The position numbers and the translations under genes are program-made. DNA of 64,000 nt, taken from positions 2,232,001 to 2,296,000 of the forward strand of contig NZ_CP026115.2 in assembly GCF_009883635.2 (NCBI RefSeq), given 5' to 3'. Origin of the DNA: Pseudomonas putida (GTDB lineage: Bacteria > Pseudomonadota > Gammaproteobacteria > Pseudomonadales > Pseudomonadaceae). The first letter of the stretch is position 1; each line of letters opens with the position of its first letter. Of the stretch, positions 11,974 to 20,556 are shown piece after piece. A model generated the notes under the pieces. That model saw only the letters and a program-made list of their open reading frames with translations, was not told the DNA's origin and ran no database searches.

Positions 11974-12747
11974 TCAGGCATTCTCCTCGAGCAAATCATG
12001 CAATTCGACAAACTGCTGTGTCAGCTTGTGCCGCGGTTCCAGGTGAATCAGCGGCAGGTTGGCATGGTGCGACTCGCGCATCTTCACCGAGCTGCCCAGG
12101 TACACCGGTAGCACCGGCAGCCCTTCGGCCAGCAGTTCGTCGAGCATCTGCTGGGGCAGGCTGGCGCGGGACTGGAACTGGTTGACCACGATGCCTTCGA
12201 CCACCAGGTCTTCGTTGTGGTCGTCTTTGAGCTCTTCGATTTCGGCCAGCAGGCCGTACAGTGCCTGGCGCGAGAAACTGTCGCAGTCGAAGGGGATCAG
12301 TACGCGATCAGCGGCGATCAATGCGGAAACCGCATAGAAGTTGAGCGCCGGCGGGGTGTCGATGTAGATCCGCTCGTAGTCCTCGTCCAGTTCGTCGAGC
12401 AACTTACGCAGCTTGTTGATCTTGTGCTTGGCTTCCAGCTTCGGCTGGAGGTCGGCCAGCTCTGCCGTGGCGGTGACCACATGCAGGTTGTCGAACGGGG
12501 TTTCGTAGATGTCGACCTTGTTCTTCTTGCTGAACGGTCCGCTGGACAGGCTCTGCTTGAAGAAATCGGCGATGCCCATGGGAATGTCGTCGCCGGTCAG
12601 GCCAGTCAGGTACTGGGTCGAGTTGGCCTGGGCATCCAGGTCGATCAGCAAGGTCCGATAACCTTCGCTGGCGCTCACTGCCGCCAGGTTGCAAGCGATG
12701 CTCGACTTGCCCACGCCACCTTTCTGATTGAACACCACGCGCCGCAT
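11974..12747 (-). CDS. Orphan ParA-family ATPase
   Basis: The 257-residue protein begins [20 protein letters not shown], with the deviant Walker A motif (Lys9 and Lys14) of ParA/MinD ATPases, and the metal-binding LLIDLDAQ at 33-40. It resembles Soj/ParA partition ATPases but lacks an N-terminal DNA-binding domain, and no parB or centromere-like repeat lies beside it. The start at 12747 is set by an ACGGAGGTCA site 4 nt upstream. Its cargo is unknown; ParA relatives position chromosomes, chemoreceptor arrays or cellulose synthase complexes. It ends 16 bp from the inverted repeat pair. Confidence 0.85.
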   Translation of the reverse strand: MRRVVFNQKGGVGKSSIACNLAAVSASEGYRTLLIDLDAQANSTQYLTGLTGDDIPMGIADFFKQSLSSGPFSKKNKVDIYETPFDNLHVVTATAELADLQPKLEAKHKINKLRKLLDELDEDYERIYIDTPPALNFYAVSALIAADRVLIPFDCDSFSRQALYGLLAEIEELKDDHNEDLVVEGIVVNQFQSRASLPQQMLDELLAEGLPVLPVYLGSSVKMRESHHANLPLIHLEPRHKLTQQFVELHDLLEENA

Positions 12748-12829
12748 GATTGACCTCCGTGTATCAACGAATGCCCGAGTATGTGGCGACGCAGCGGCAA
12801 TGGCCAGTGCCATTTGCCCGTTCGCCGCC

Positions 12830-13723
12830 TCAGGCCGCCATCAGGCCCGTCAGCAATTCGGCAAACGCCCGGGCCATCGCCGAACCACCGCGCTCGCGCT
12901 GCACCAGCCATACTGCCGACATCGCCCCTTCATCCAGCAGCGTGCGGTACACCACACCTTCGATGCGCATGCGCTGGAACGATGCCGGCAGCACCGAGAC
13001 GCCAAGCCCCGCCGATACCAGGCCGATGATGGTCATCGCCTCCCCCGCTTCCTGGGCAAAGTGCGGGCTGAACCCGGCCTCGCGTGCCAGGCTCAGCAAC
13101 TGCGCGTGCAACCCGCTGCCATAGCTGCGTGGGAAGAACACGAACGGTTCATGGGCCAGGGCGGCCATGTGCACGCCATGTTCCGTACCTTCTGCCAACG
13201 GATGCGAGGCATTGATCACTGCCACCAGCGGCTCGCGGAACAGCTCGGTAGCCACCAGGCCTTCCGGCAGCGGCATCGGCCGCATCAGACCGACCTCGAT
13301 GGATTCGTCGAACACCCCTTCGGCGACATCCCGGCTGCTCATTTCCTTGAGGTTCAGGTGCACTGCGGGGAAGCGCTGGCGAAAGGCATGAATGGCCTTG
13401 GGAATTTTCGACGTGAACGGCGCCGACGAGGTGAAGCCAATTTTCATCTCACCCAGTTCACCCAGCTGCGCACGGCGCGCCACATCGGCCGCCTTCTCCA
13501 CCTGCGCCAGCACCTGACGCGCCTCTTCAAGGAACAGGCGACCCGCCTCGCTCAGCTCGACCCGACGATTGGTCCGCTCGAACAGGCGGGCGCCCAGTTC
13601 CTGTTCCAGTGCCTGGATCTGCTGGCTCAACGGCGGCTGGGAGATGCCCAGTTGCTGGGCCGCGCGGCCGAAGTGCAGCTCTTCGGCAACGGCGATGAAG
13701 TAACGCAAATGGCGCAGTTCCAT
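12830..13723 (-). CDS. LysR-family transcriptional regulator
   Basis: The 297-residue protein begins [20 protein letters not shown], the classic LysR winged helix-turn-helix (recognition helix near [13 protein letters not shown], residues 29-41), followed by a periplasmic-binding-protein-like effector domain (about 90-290). ATG at 13723 has a TTGGAGCC site upstream; a TTG four codons earlier is possible. It is divergent from an MFS transporter across 107 bp, the arrangement in which LysR proteins usually control the neighbour. The effector is unknown; the N-terminus resembles the BenM/CatM/AlsR branch, so an aromatic or organic acid ligand is plausible but unproved. Confidence 0.92.
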   Translation of the reverse strand: MELRHLRYFIAVAEELHFGRAAQQLGISQPPLSQQIQALEQELGARLFERTNRRVELSEAGRLFLEEARQVLAQVEKAADVARRAQLGELGEMKIGFTSSAPFTSKIPKAIHAFRQRFPAVHLNLKEMSSRDVAEGVFDESIEVGLMRPMPLPEGLVATELFREPLVAVINASHPLAEGTEHGVHMAALAHEPFVFFPRSYGSGLHAQLLSLAREAGFSPHFAQEAGEAMTIIGLVSAGLGVSVLPASFQRMRIEGVVYRTLLDEGAMSAVWLVQRERGGSAMARAFAELLTGLMAA

Positions 13724-13830
13724 GATCGGCTCCAATCAGGTCGCTAAACGTCTTAAATAGGTCGAACAATATATTGGATCTAATCATTAGCCAGCTATAT
13801 GCTTTTTTCATTGCGCGAGAGGTACCGCCC
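13724..13830. promoter_or_regulatory. Divergent lysR/MFS promoter region
   Basis: This 107-bp AT-rich gap contains ACAATATATTGGATCTAATC followed by ATTAGCCAGCTATAT, with several overlapping partial dyads compatible with the T-N11-A boxes of LysR proteins. Which one is the operator cannot be told by eye. Confidence 0.5.
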
Positions 13831-15075
13831 GTGAAAACTGCTGTAGCCCCCCTTCCTGCCGGCCCAGAACCTGCCCCCCTGAACGACATGTGGATCGAAA
13901 AAGGCACCCCCGCCTTCATGAAAACCGTGCTGGCCCTGTTCAGCGGCGGCTTCGCCACGTTCGCCCTGCTGTACTGCGTGCAGCCGATGATGCCGCTGCT
14001 GTCGAAGGAGTTTTCCATCAACGCGGCGCAGAGCAGCCTGGTGCTGTCGGTGTCCACTGCGATGCTGGCGTTCGGCCTGCTGATCACCGGCCCGATCTCC
14101 GACCGCATCGGCCGCAAGCCGGTGATGGTGTTTGCCTTGGTCTGTGCCGCCCTGTCGACCCTGGCCAGCGCGGTGATGCCGAGCTGGGAGCTGGTGCTGG
14201 CCACCCGCGCCCTGGTGGGCCTGTCGCTGAGTGGCCTGGCGGCGGTGGCGATGACCTACCTCAGCGAAGAAATCCACCCGCAGCACATCGGCCTGGCCAT
14301 GGGCCTGTACATCGGCGGCAATGCCATCGGCGGCATGAGCGGGCGGTTGATTACCGGGGTACTGATCGATTTCGTCAGTTGGCATGCGGCGATGCTGACC
14401 ATCGGTGGCCTGGCCCTGGTGGCGGCGCTGGTGTTCTGGAAAGTGCTGCCTGAATCGCGCAATTTCCGCCCGCAGTCGATGAACCCGCGCAGCCTGCTGG
14501 ACGGCTTTGTCATGCACTTCAAGGATGCCGGGCTGCCGTGGTTGTTCCTCGAAGCCTTCCTGCTGATGGGCGCCTTCGTCACCCTGTTCAACTACATCGG
14601 CTATCGCCTGCTGGCCGAGCCTTACCACATGAACCAGGCGCTGGTCGGCTTGCTGTCGGTGGTGTACCTGTCGGGTATCTACAGCTCGGCGCAGGTCGGT
14701 GCCCTGGCCGACAAGCTGGGCCGGCGCAAGGTGTTCTGGGCCAGTATCGTGGTAATGGCCGGCGGTTTGCTGATGACGTTGGCCAACCCGCTGGCGCTGG
14801 TGATCGTCGGCATGCTGGTGTTCACCTTCGGCTTCTTCGGTGCGCACTCGGTGGCCAGCAGTTGGATCGGCCGGCGGGCGCTGAAGGCCAAGGGGCAGGC
14901 TTCGTCGCTGTACCTGTTCAGCTATTACGCAGGGTCCAGCGTGGCCGGTACGGCCGGTGGAGTGTTCTGGCACCAGTGGGGGTGGAATGGGATCGGCTTG
15001 TTCATCGGCAGCCTGCTGGCAGTAGCGTTGCTGGTGGCCCTGCACTTGAGCAGGTTGCAACCCAAGGCGGCCTGA
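13831..15075 (+). CDS. MFS transporter, probable drug/metabolite efflux (YnfM-like)
   Basis: The 414-residue protein has twelve predicted membrane helices and the MFS signature between helices 2 and 3, GPISDRIGRKPVMVFALV. A second copy of the motif is GALADKLGRRKVFWASIV. The GTG at 13831 follows GAGAGGTACCGCCC; ATG at 13889 is the alternative and would remove a polar N-terminus. It resembles the arabinose-efflux-like YnfM group, drug:proton antiporters, often next to a LysR regulator as here. Substrate is unknown. The stop is only 12 bp from the convergent gspM stop, within a shared hairpin. Confidence 0.87.
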   Translation: MKTAVAPLPAGPEPAPLNDMWIEKGTPAFMKTVLALFSGGFATFALLYCVQPMMPLLSKEFSINAAQSSLVLSVSTAMLAFGLLITGPISDRIGRKPVMVFALVCAALSTLASAVMPSWELVLATRALVGLSLSGLAAVAMTYLSEEIHPQHIGLAMGLYIGGNAIGGMSGRLITGVLIDFVSWHAAMLTIGGLALVAALVFWKVLPESRNFRPQSMNPRSLLDGFVMHFKDAGLPWLFLEAFLLMGAFVTLFNYIGYRLLAEPYHMNQALVGLLSVVYLSGIYSSAQVGALADKLGRRKVFWASIVVMAGGLLMTLANPLALVIVGMLVFTFGFFGAHSVASSWIGRRALKAKGQASSLYLFSYYAGSSVAGTAGGVFWHQWGWNGIGLFIGSLLAVALLVALHLSRLQPKAA

Positions 15076-15078
15076 AAG

Positions 15079-15099
15079 GCCGAGGCATCATGCCTCGGC
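15079..15099. terminator. Shared hairpin between MFS gene and gspM
   Basis: GCCGAGGCA-TCA-TGCCTCGGC is a perfect 9-bp stem with a 3-nt loop, and the loop is the reverse complement of the gspM stop codon. There is only a short T run on either side (CCTTTC on the minus strand), so it may be a weak bidirectional terminator or an mRNA 3'-end stabiliser. Confidence 0.6.
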
Positions 15100-15558
15100 G
15101 AGTATCATCACGAAACGCGCCTGTATCAGCTCTCCTTCGGCTTGCAGCTGGAGAGTGAGCGGTTTGCCACCGTCCTGCTCCAGTACGTGCAACCAGGCCA
15201 GCACGGCGGCCGCAGCCCCTTCCAGGCTGACATCCACTTGCCCGGACCTGGCCTCCAGGCTGGTGATACGCAGGCCCGCAGCCTTGGCGCGCTCGTTCAA
15301 TCCCGCAGGTGTCAGCACCTCGACGGGGATTGACGACCAAGGTGGCCCCTGCACGATTCGCTGCAACTGGACACGCACTTCATGTTCGCGTGCCAGGTCT
15401 CGCTCAGCCTGTTGCAGGCGGGCCTGCCCCGGCAGCCAGAGTAACTGGCCGATCACGATCAAGGTCAGCCCCCATGATGCTGCCTTCAACTGCGTGCGTC
15501 GGCTGGGCGGTAGCTGTTGCCACTGTCGTACCCACCCAGATCCTCTCCAATAACTCAT
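15088..15558 (-). CDS. gspM: Type II secretion inner-membrane protein GspM
   Basis: The 156-residue protein has a short cytoplasmic N-terminus, one transmembrane helix (about residues 24-44, AASWGLTLIVIGQLLWLPG), a coiled segment (ARLQQAERDLAREHEVRVQL) and a ferredoxin-like periplasmic domain. GspM binds GspL and anchors the assembly platform of the secretion pseudopilus. It is last in the operon and overlaps gspL by 4 nt. Sequence conservation in GspM is low, so the call rests on length, topology and position. Confidence 0.87.
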   Translation of the reverse strand: MSYWRGSGWVRQWQQLPPSRRTQLKAASWGLTLIVIGQLLWLPGQARLQQAERDLAREHEVRVQLQRIVQGPPWSSIPVEVLTPAGLNERAKAAGLRITSLEARSGQVDVSLEGAAAAVLAWLHVLEQDGGKPLTLQLQAEGELIQARFVMILAEA

Positions 15559-16667
15559 TCAGCCTCCCGCCAGGACAGGGTCGCGCGCACACCTTGGTCG
15601 GCCTGTCGGCCCTGTTCCATTCGCATACCGGGCACACGTGCGCCAAGCCGTTCGAGATCGTCAAAGCCTTGGGCGACAACGTCGACTCGCCAGCCTTGTT
15701 CAGGCGTCGATTCAGCCCGCTCGATCACTACATTGCCAACGCCGACCAGTTGCTCCGAGAGCAGTGCCAGCTGCTCCAACGTAGTCGCCTGCCTAGGGCG
15801 GTGTTCGAGCAACCTGATTCGCGTAGCCAGGTCGCCATCCGGAGACTGCTCAGGTGCCCAGCGCTGCAAAACTCGAAGGTTCTCGGCATGCAACCGTGAA
15901 GCTTGCTGCATGAGCCACTGCGTGCGCACGTGATCGACCAGGCAAACCATCAGCAAAGCCAGCACCACGCCACTTGCCAGACCACGCCATGCTGGCCCAA
16001 TGCGCCGCCGACGCAGGGCGCCTTGGCGCAGGTCCACGGCGCCAGCATTGCCTTGCATCAGGATATCCACAGCACTGGTAATCGGCTGACTAGAGTCGCC
16101 TGCGCCTGTTGAGCCAGCCTCGGCCATCCAGGGCATCGAAGCATATTTCTGCTTCAGTGCCTGTGCCGCCTGGGCACTGAGCGCCAGGCAAGCACCCTCG
16201 CTGCCCCCCAGCAGCCATCGCCCCTCGAACCACAGGGCGCAGGCCCGCTCGGCATTCAGCAGGTCGGCATCGACGTAGACAGCGATGGGGTCGATGCCCT
16301 GCTGCAACAGCTTCGACATCAGCAAGCGCAAGCATTCCAGCGCTATCGCCATTACCTTGCGCCGGCCTTCTTCATCCGCTGGCCCGAACGCCAGGTGCAC
16401 AGCCTCCAAGGGTGCTGCCAATTGATCTTCCGTCGCATAGCCCAAAGTCTCCCGGCTGGGGCGCCTGCCCGGTATCGGCCCGATCACACAGTACCCCGCC
16501 AGCTCCATCGGCAGGACGAGCACCACCGCAGCGCCGGCCAACTCCGACGGCAAGCTGCCTAACTGTGACCGATATAGATGGCCCTGCGCTGTGCGCACTA
16601 GCACTGGCCATGTCCCACTGTCTTCGGCCACGCCCCCCATCAGCAGAAACAGGTAAACATTACTCAT
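15555..16667 (-). CDS. gspL: Type II secretion protein GspL
   Basis: The 370-residue bitopic protein begins MSNVYLFLLMGG. It has a cytoplasmic actin-like domain (about 1-220), one transmembrane helix (GLASGVVLALLMVCLVDHV, about 236-255) and a periplasmic ferredoxin-like domain with RVDVVAQGFDDLERLGARV. GspL recruits the GspE ATPase to the inner-membrane platform. The ATG at 16667 is chosen because it overlaps the gspK stop by 8 nt, as in translationally coupled operons; the frame extends upstream inside gspK. Family length is usually 380-400, so it is close to normal. Confidence 0.9.
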   Translation of the reverse strand: MSNVYLFLLMGGVAEDSGTWPVLVRTAQGHLYRSQLGSLPSELAGAAVVLVLPMELAGYCVIGPIPGRRPSRETLGYATEDQLAAPLEAVHLAFGPADEEGRRKVMAIALECLRLLMSKLLQQGIDPIAVYVDADLLNAERACALWFEGRWLLGGSEGACLALSAQAAQALKQKYASMPWMAEAGSTGAGDSSQPITSAVDILMQGNAGAVDLRQGALRRRRIGPAWRGLASGVVLALLMVCLVDHVRTQWLMQQASRLHAENLRVLQRWAPEQSPDGDLATRIRLLEHRPRQATTLEQLALLSEQLVGVGNVVIERAESTPEQGWRVDVVAQGFDDLERLGARVPGMRMEQGRQADQGVRATLSWREAE

Positions 16668-17517
16668 CGTGCATGTGCTCCGGTTGTGCAGAAAAAAACC
16701 GACGCAGCACGCGCACCTGATGTGTGTTCGGGTCGATTTCAAGGTCGCTGTACAGATAGCCAAGGTTGCCTTCCACCTCTGCACGCACCTCCAGGCGGTA
16801 CCAGCGGCTCGTCACCGACAACCCATGGCTGTCGATGCCAAGGCCCACCAACTGCGGTTGCGCCAGAAATTGCTGAACGCTCGCGTAGCCCTGTTCGGGC
16901 TGCTTGCCCGTCACGCTCCGTGCAATGGTGGCATCCACGCCTTCCAGGCCTTCAAGTACCTGCGCCAGGGCGGTATTGACGTTGAGCCCCGCATGGGTAG
17001 GCAAGGCCACGACCCATGGCTGCAAACGTGCCATCACCTGCGCATCGACGCCCGGCAAGGCGCGCAGTTGACTGGGGTCGAGCAGGCGTTGCCCGGCCAG
17101 AGGTTCCAACATTGGTGCCTCGATCTGCAGGGCATGGCACAACCGCTGCCAACGTTCGAGCAGTACCGGGTCGAGGGTTTTTCGTGCGGTCAACGCAGCG
17201 ATATTGAAGCGCCCGGAAAGGTCCTCCAGGCGCAGCCGAACTTGCCCCTGCTCAAGGTCCAGCAATCGGGTTTGCGCCCAAGGCTGACCGCGATGGGTCA
17301 CCTGCAGCAAGGTCGCAGCCTGCTGTTTCAGCTGCTTCAAGGCATGGTGCTCGCCGGCATGGGCGAGCTGCAGCAAGCGCGAGGCATCGATCTGCTGCCG
17401 CATGCTGCCCAGCATCCCCTGGTGGCTACGCAACATGCCGGCAATCAGCAGGGTCGACAGTGCCATTACTAACAGCACCGTAATGAGCGCCACGCCCTGT
17501 TGCCTCGGGGTTTTCAC
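16660..17517 (-). CDS. gspK: Type II secretion minor pseudopilin GspK
   Basis: The 285-residue protein starts MKTPRQQGVALITVLLVMAL. The prepilin peptidase site is after Gly8, and residue +5 of the mature protein is Thr rather than Glu, as is usual for GspK, which caps the pseudopilus tip. The large C-terminal domain (about 50-285) contains the LSGRFNIAAL motif of GspK and the ASVQQFLAQPQL region. It overlaps gspJ by 4 nt and gspL by 8 nt. Confidence 0.93.
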   Translation of the reverse strand: MKTPRQQGVALITVLLVMALSTLLIAGMLRSHQGMLGSMRQQIDASRLLQLAHAGEHHALKQLKQQAATLLQVTHRGQPWAQTRLLDLEQGQVRLRLEDLSGRFNIAALTARKTLDPVLLERWQRLCHALQIEAPMLEPLAGQRLLDPSQLRALPGVDAQVMARLQPWVVALPTHAGLNVNTALAQVLEGLEGVDATIARSVTGKQPEQGYASVQQFLAQPQLVGLGIDSHGLSVTSRWYRLEVRAEVEGNLGYLYSDLEIDPNTHQVRVLRRFFSAQPEHMHDE

Positions 17518-18092
17518 AGGCTTACCCCCGCCAGGGGCAGTACTCGGCGAATCCGCTGAAAGCGCTGGGTCGACAAGGTGACTTCAAGTGCCTGGGGCGG
17601 TTGCGCAGCCGCCCAGCTGGATACCCATCCGCTTTCTGCACCGTACATCCTCCAGTGCAGCTCCTCGATACCTTCGAGCAGCCGTTGCGGGCGTACCTGC
17701 CCGTGCTCCAGCGTGCGCCGCTGACGCCACAACACACCGTCCGCCAGCCAGTACTCGACTACTCGCAGATCGCTGCGTGGCAGCGATTGCCGATCACGCT
17801 CTGCGCCAAGCAACCAGCCCACCCGCTGCGGCGTCAGCAATACACCGTGACTCCCGCCCTTTTTGCTGCCTGCGGTCCAGTACCCTTGCAGTGCATCCCG
17901 CTGCATCACACTCATTGCTCGCCCAAGCGCACGCAATTCTTCGGCCTGGGCCTGACGCGCGGCATCTACCCGTACCAATGCAGCCAACAATTGGCTGGTA
18001 GCCGTCGCCAGCAAGGCAAAGATGGCGATGGCCAGTAATAGCTCGAGCAGGGTAAAGCCGCGCTGGATTCGGACTGACTTATTGCGTTGCAT
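17514..18092 (-). CDS. gspJ: Type II secretion minor pseudopilin GspJ
   Basis: The 192-residue prepilin has the cleavage site RIQRG|FTLLELLLAIAIFAL with Glu at +5, followed by the hydrophobic assembly helix and a beta-rich globular domain. GspJ joins GspI and GspK at the pseudopilus tip. ATG at 18092 is preferred over TTG at 18098 because GGAGG lies 6 nt upstream. It overlaps gspI by 14 nt and gspK by 4 nt. Confidence 0.92.
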   Translation of the reverse strand: MQRNKSVRIQRGFTLLELLLAIAIFALLATATSQLLAALVRVDAARQAQAEELRALGRAMSVMQRDALQGYWTAGSKKGGSHGVLLTPQRVGWLLGAERDRQSLPRSDLRVVEYWLADGVLWRQRRTLEHGQVRPQRLLEGIEELHWRMYGAESGWVSSWAAAQPPQALEVTLSTQRFQRIRRVLPLAGVSL

Positions 18093-18471
18093 CGGCAACC
18101 TCCAGCCAGCCCACAGCGTGGTGAAGCGGCTGTCGGTCCGATGCCAGGCCGACGCTCACGCCAACTTCGACGAGTGCCAGCTCTGGCTGATGACGCCTCG
18201 ATTCGACGATGAACCAGCTGCGCTGATCGAACTGGACCTCTTGCATGCGACGCTGTGCAGTCGCTGTCGCGTGCAAGCGAAGCTCGTTGAGGTGGTTATC
18301 AGCGATCCAGCTTGCGAACAGTCGATCGCGCATACCCTGCGACTGTGCCAGCACCTGCTGGCTGGCGGTGGTCACTGCTGCGGCCAGCACGGCAAATACA
18401 GACAGCGCCACCAGCACTTCCAGCAAGGTGAACCCACGTTCAGCGTTCGAGCCAGGGGTCATTGAGGCCAT
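18079..18471 (-). CDS. gspI: Type II secretion minor pseudopilin GspI
   Basis: The roughly 130-residue prepilin carries NAERG|FTLLEVLVALSVFAV, a canonical class III signal with Glu at +5. The globular part is short, as expected for GspI, which nucleates the tip complex. The start is uncertain: ATG at 18471 (MASMTPG) and ATG at 18462 (MTPG) both lie inside gspH and neither has a clear ribosome binding site, so translation is probably coupled to gspH. A longer frame upstream is not plausible as a prepilin leader. Confidence 0.88.
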   Translation of the reverse strand: MASMTPGSNAERGFTLLEVLVALSVFAVLAAAVTTASQQVLAQSQGMRDRLFASWIADNHLNELRLHATATAQRRMQEVQFDQRSWFIVESRRHQPELALVEVGVSVGLASDRQPLHHAVGWLEVADATQ

Positions 18472-18904
18472 CGCTTGATAGTTGGGCAAGGCTGACCCCC
18501 GCCTCGTGGAATGACAACGAGAACGGGGTGTACTCGTCGTTACGGTCAAACACCAATTGCGTAGCATTTCCTGGGCCAGCGAGCATCACCGGGAACCCGT
18601 CGATACTCAGGCGCAGGTCCAGGCCAGTGTCCCGGCGCGGCCCTGCAGACACCCAGCTTCTCCCGGACGCCTTCATCAGCTGATAGCCGCGGTCATCGAT
18701 GTGCACTCCCATCTCCTGCCCCTCCAGCACCGCCTGCTGCCGGGCATGCTCGACCAGTTGCAGGAACAAGCCGGCCTCCTGGCTGGCCAGGCGTTGCGGG
18801 TCGCGCCCCAACTGCACCCCGGCCATGCCCATGACAACGCCCGCCAGTACCAGCACCAGCATCATTTCAAGCAGGGTGAAGCCTCGCGAGCGACGCAGAC
18901 TCAT
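18440..18904 (-). CDS. gspH: Type II secretion minor pseudopilin GspH
   Basis: The 154-residue prepilin begins MSLRRSRG|FTLLEMMLVLVLAG with the usual Glu at +5. The rest is a beta-sheet domain with the segment EQ-free VEHARQQAVLEGQEMGVHI typical of GspH/FimT. GspH sits between the tip complex and the GspG shaft. It overlaps gspG by 4 nt (ATGA) and gspI by about 30 nt. Confidence 0.92.
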   Translation of the reverse strand: MSLRRSRGFTLLEMMLVLVLAGVVMGMAGVQLGRDPQRLASQEAGLFLQLVEHARQQAVLEGQEMGVHIDDRGYQLMKASGRSWVSAGPRRDTGLDLRLSIDGFPVMLAGPGNATQLVFDRNDEYTPFSLSFHEAGVSLAQLSSDGLNDPWLER

Positions 18905-19347
18905 TCGGCCCAGTTACCGATATCGGCATCCGCATCTTCACCACCAGGTTGGCCATCGGCGCCGAAAGAGAACAGGTCATACCCCTGCCCTGATCGCGTA
19001 CCGGGGTTACTGTATTGATAGGGTGTGCCCCAGGGGTCGAGCGCCTGGCTCTTGAGGTAGCCTTGGGCGTTCCACTGACGTGGCAAGGGGGCAACGGTCG
19101 GGCGCCGGATGAGCGCCTCCAGGCCTTGGGCGGTGGTCGGATAACGGCCATTGTCCAGGCGGTAAATTTCCAGTGCTGTGGAGATTGACTGGATATCGGT
19201 ATGCGCCGCCGTGAACTTGGCATGGTCCGGGCGGCTCATCACGTTGGGCAGCACCAACGCGCCGAGCACCCCCAGAATAACCACAACCACCATGATTTCG
19301 ATGAGCGTGAAACCACGCTGCGCACGACGTGCAAAGCCAGAAGACAT
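18901..19347 (-). CDS. gspG: Type II secretion major pseudopilin GspG
   Basis: The 148-residue protein has RRAQRG|FTLIEIMVVVVILG, the GspG leader and helix with Glu at +5. The conserved GspG motifs are present: LDNGRYPTTAQGLEAL, the WGTPYQYSNPG region, and a C-terminal calcium-loop-like segment rich in Asp (GGEDADADIGNW). GspG polymerises into the periplasmic piston that pushes substrates through the secretin. It lies 1 nt after gspF and overlaps gspH. Confidence 0.96.
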   Translation of the reverse strand: MSSGFARRAQRGFTLIEIMVVVVILGVLGALVLPNVMSRPDHAKFTAAHTDIQSISTALEIYRLDNGRYPTTAQGLEALIRRPTVAPLPRQWNAQGYLKSQALDPWGTPYQYSNPGTRSGQGYDLFSFGADGQPGGEDADADIGNWAE

Positions 19348-19348
19348 A

Positions 19349-20554
19349 TCAGTTGACCAGTTGGTTGAGATTGAGAATGGGCAGCAGGATGGCCAGCACG
19401 ATGAACAGCACGATGCCCCCCATCACCAACAGCATCAGGGGTTCGCACAGGCTAACCAGGAGGGTTATCCGACCCGCCAGTTGCCTGGCCTGAAGATCGG
19501 CGGCACGTTCGAGCATGCTGTCCAGTTCACCGGCACGCTCGCCACTGGCAATCATGTGCAGCATCAGTGCAGGCATGCTCTGGCTGCGTTCCAGGCTTTG
19601 GGCCAGCGTTGCGCCCTCGCCCACCTCACGCACAGCGGTATGCAAGCGTTCGCGCAAGACCAGGTTGCCCACCACACCGGCAGCGATGTTCATGGCATCG
19701 ACCAACACAACACCGCTGCGGCCGAGAATCGCCAGGGTACTGATGAAACGCGCAGCCTCACTGGCACGAACGAAGCCTGCGTAACCTGGCAGGCGCAGGG
19801 CCATGGCATGCCATTGCCTTCGCCTCGCCGGCTGGCGCAACAGCGAGGCAGCGCCAGCAACACCTGCCAGCAGCACCAGCAGGGCCGGCAACCCGAAGCG
19901 GCCAAAAGCATTGCTCAATGCAATCAGCAGCTGTGTCGCCAGCGGCAACTGTGCCTGGTCGCGGGTAAATGCCTGTACCACGTCCGGCACTACATAGCCG
20001 AGCAGAAACGCCACCACCATCAGCGCGACGATGGTCAGTATCAGTGGGTAGACCATCGCCAGTTGCACTTTCTGGCGCAGGGCCTGCTGATCTTCACCAT
20101 GGGCTGCCAGCCGCTCCAGTACTCCTGCCAGGTGCCCGGAGCGCTCCGCCGCCTCGACCGTGGCGCGGTAAACCAGTGGGAAAGCCAAGGGGTAATGGGC
20201 CAGCGCATCGGCAAAGGTATTACCTTCGGCGACTCGCTCAGCCACGCCAAGCAATATCTGCCTGGCCTGTCGCTGGCCACTTTGGGTCGCCACCGCCTGT
20301 AACGCCTCGGTCAACGGCATGCTCGCCTGCAACAGCGTCGCCAGCTGCCGGGTAAGCAAACAGCGGCGTGCCAGGGAAAGACGATTGCCTGCAACCAGGG
20401 CAGCAAAAGGCGAAGGCTGTACCCGCTCGATCGTGATGACCAACCAGCCTTGCTCGCGCAACTGCTGCCGGGCCTGACGCGCATTGGCCGCCTCAAGCGT
20501 TCCGCGCTGGCGAGCGCCACCCAGGCGTTGGGCCTGATACCGGAAAACCGCCAT
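19349..20554 (-). CDS. gspF: Type II secretion platform protein GspF
   Basis: The 401-residue inner-membrane protein has two repeated GspF domains (about 65-190 and 270-390), each ending in a membrane helix, with a third helix between them (VYPLILTIVALMVVAFLLGY and a C-terminal LLVMGGIVLFIVLAILLPIL). It begins MAVFRYQAQRLGGARQRG, typical of GspF. It forms the centre of the assembly platform above GspE. It lies 2 nt after gspE. Confidence 0.95.
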   Translation of the reverse strand: MAVFRYQAQRLGGARQRGTLEAANARQARQQLREQGWLVITIERVQPSPFAALVAGNRLSLARRCLLTRQLATLLQASMPLTEALQAVATQSGQRQARQILLGVAERVAEGNTFADALAHYPLAFPLVYRATVEAAERSGHLAGVLERLAAHGEDQQALRQKVQLAMVYPLILTIVALMVVAFLLGYVVPDVVQAFTRDQAQLPLATQLLIALSNAFGRFGLPALLVLLAGVAGAASLLRQPARRRQWHAMALRLPGYAGFVRASEAARFISTLAILGRSGVVLVDAMNIAAGVVGNLVLRERLHTAVREVGEGATLAQSLERSQSMPALMLHMIASGERAGELDSMLERAADLQARQLAGRITLLVSLCEPLMLLVMGGIVLFIVLAILLPILNLNQLVN

Positions 20555-20556
20555 TC

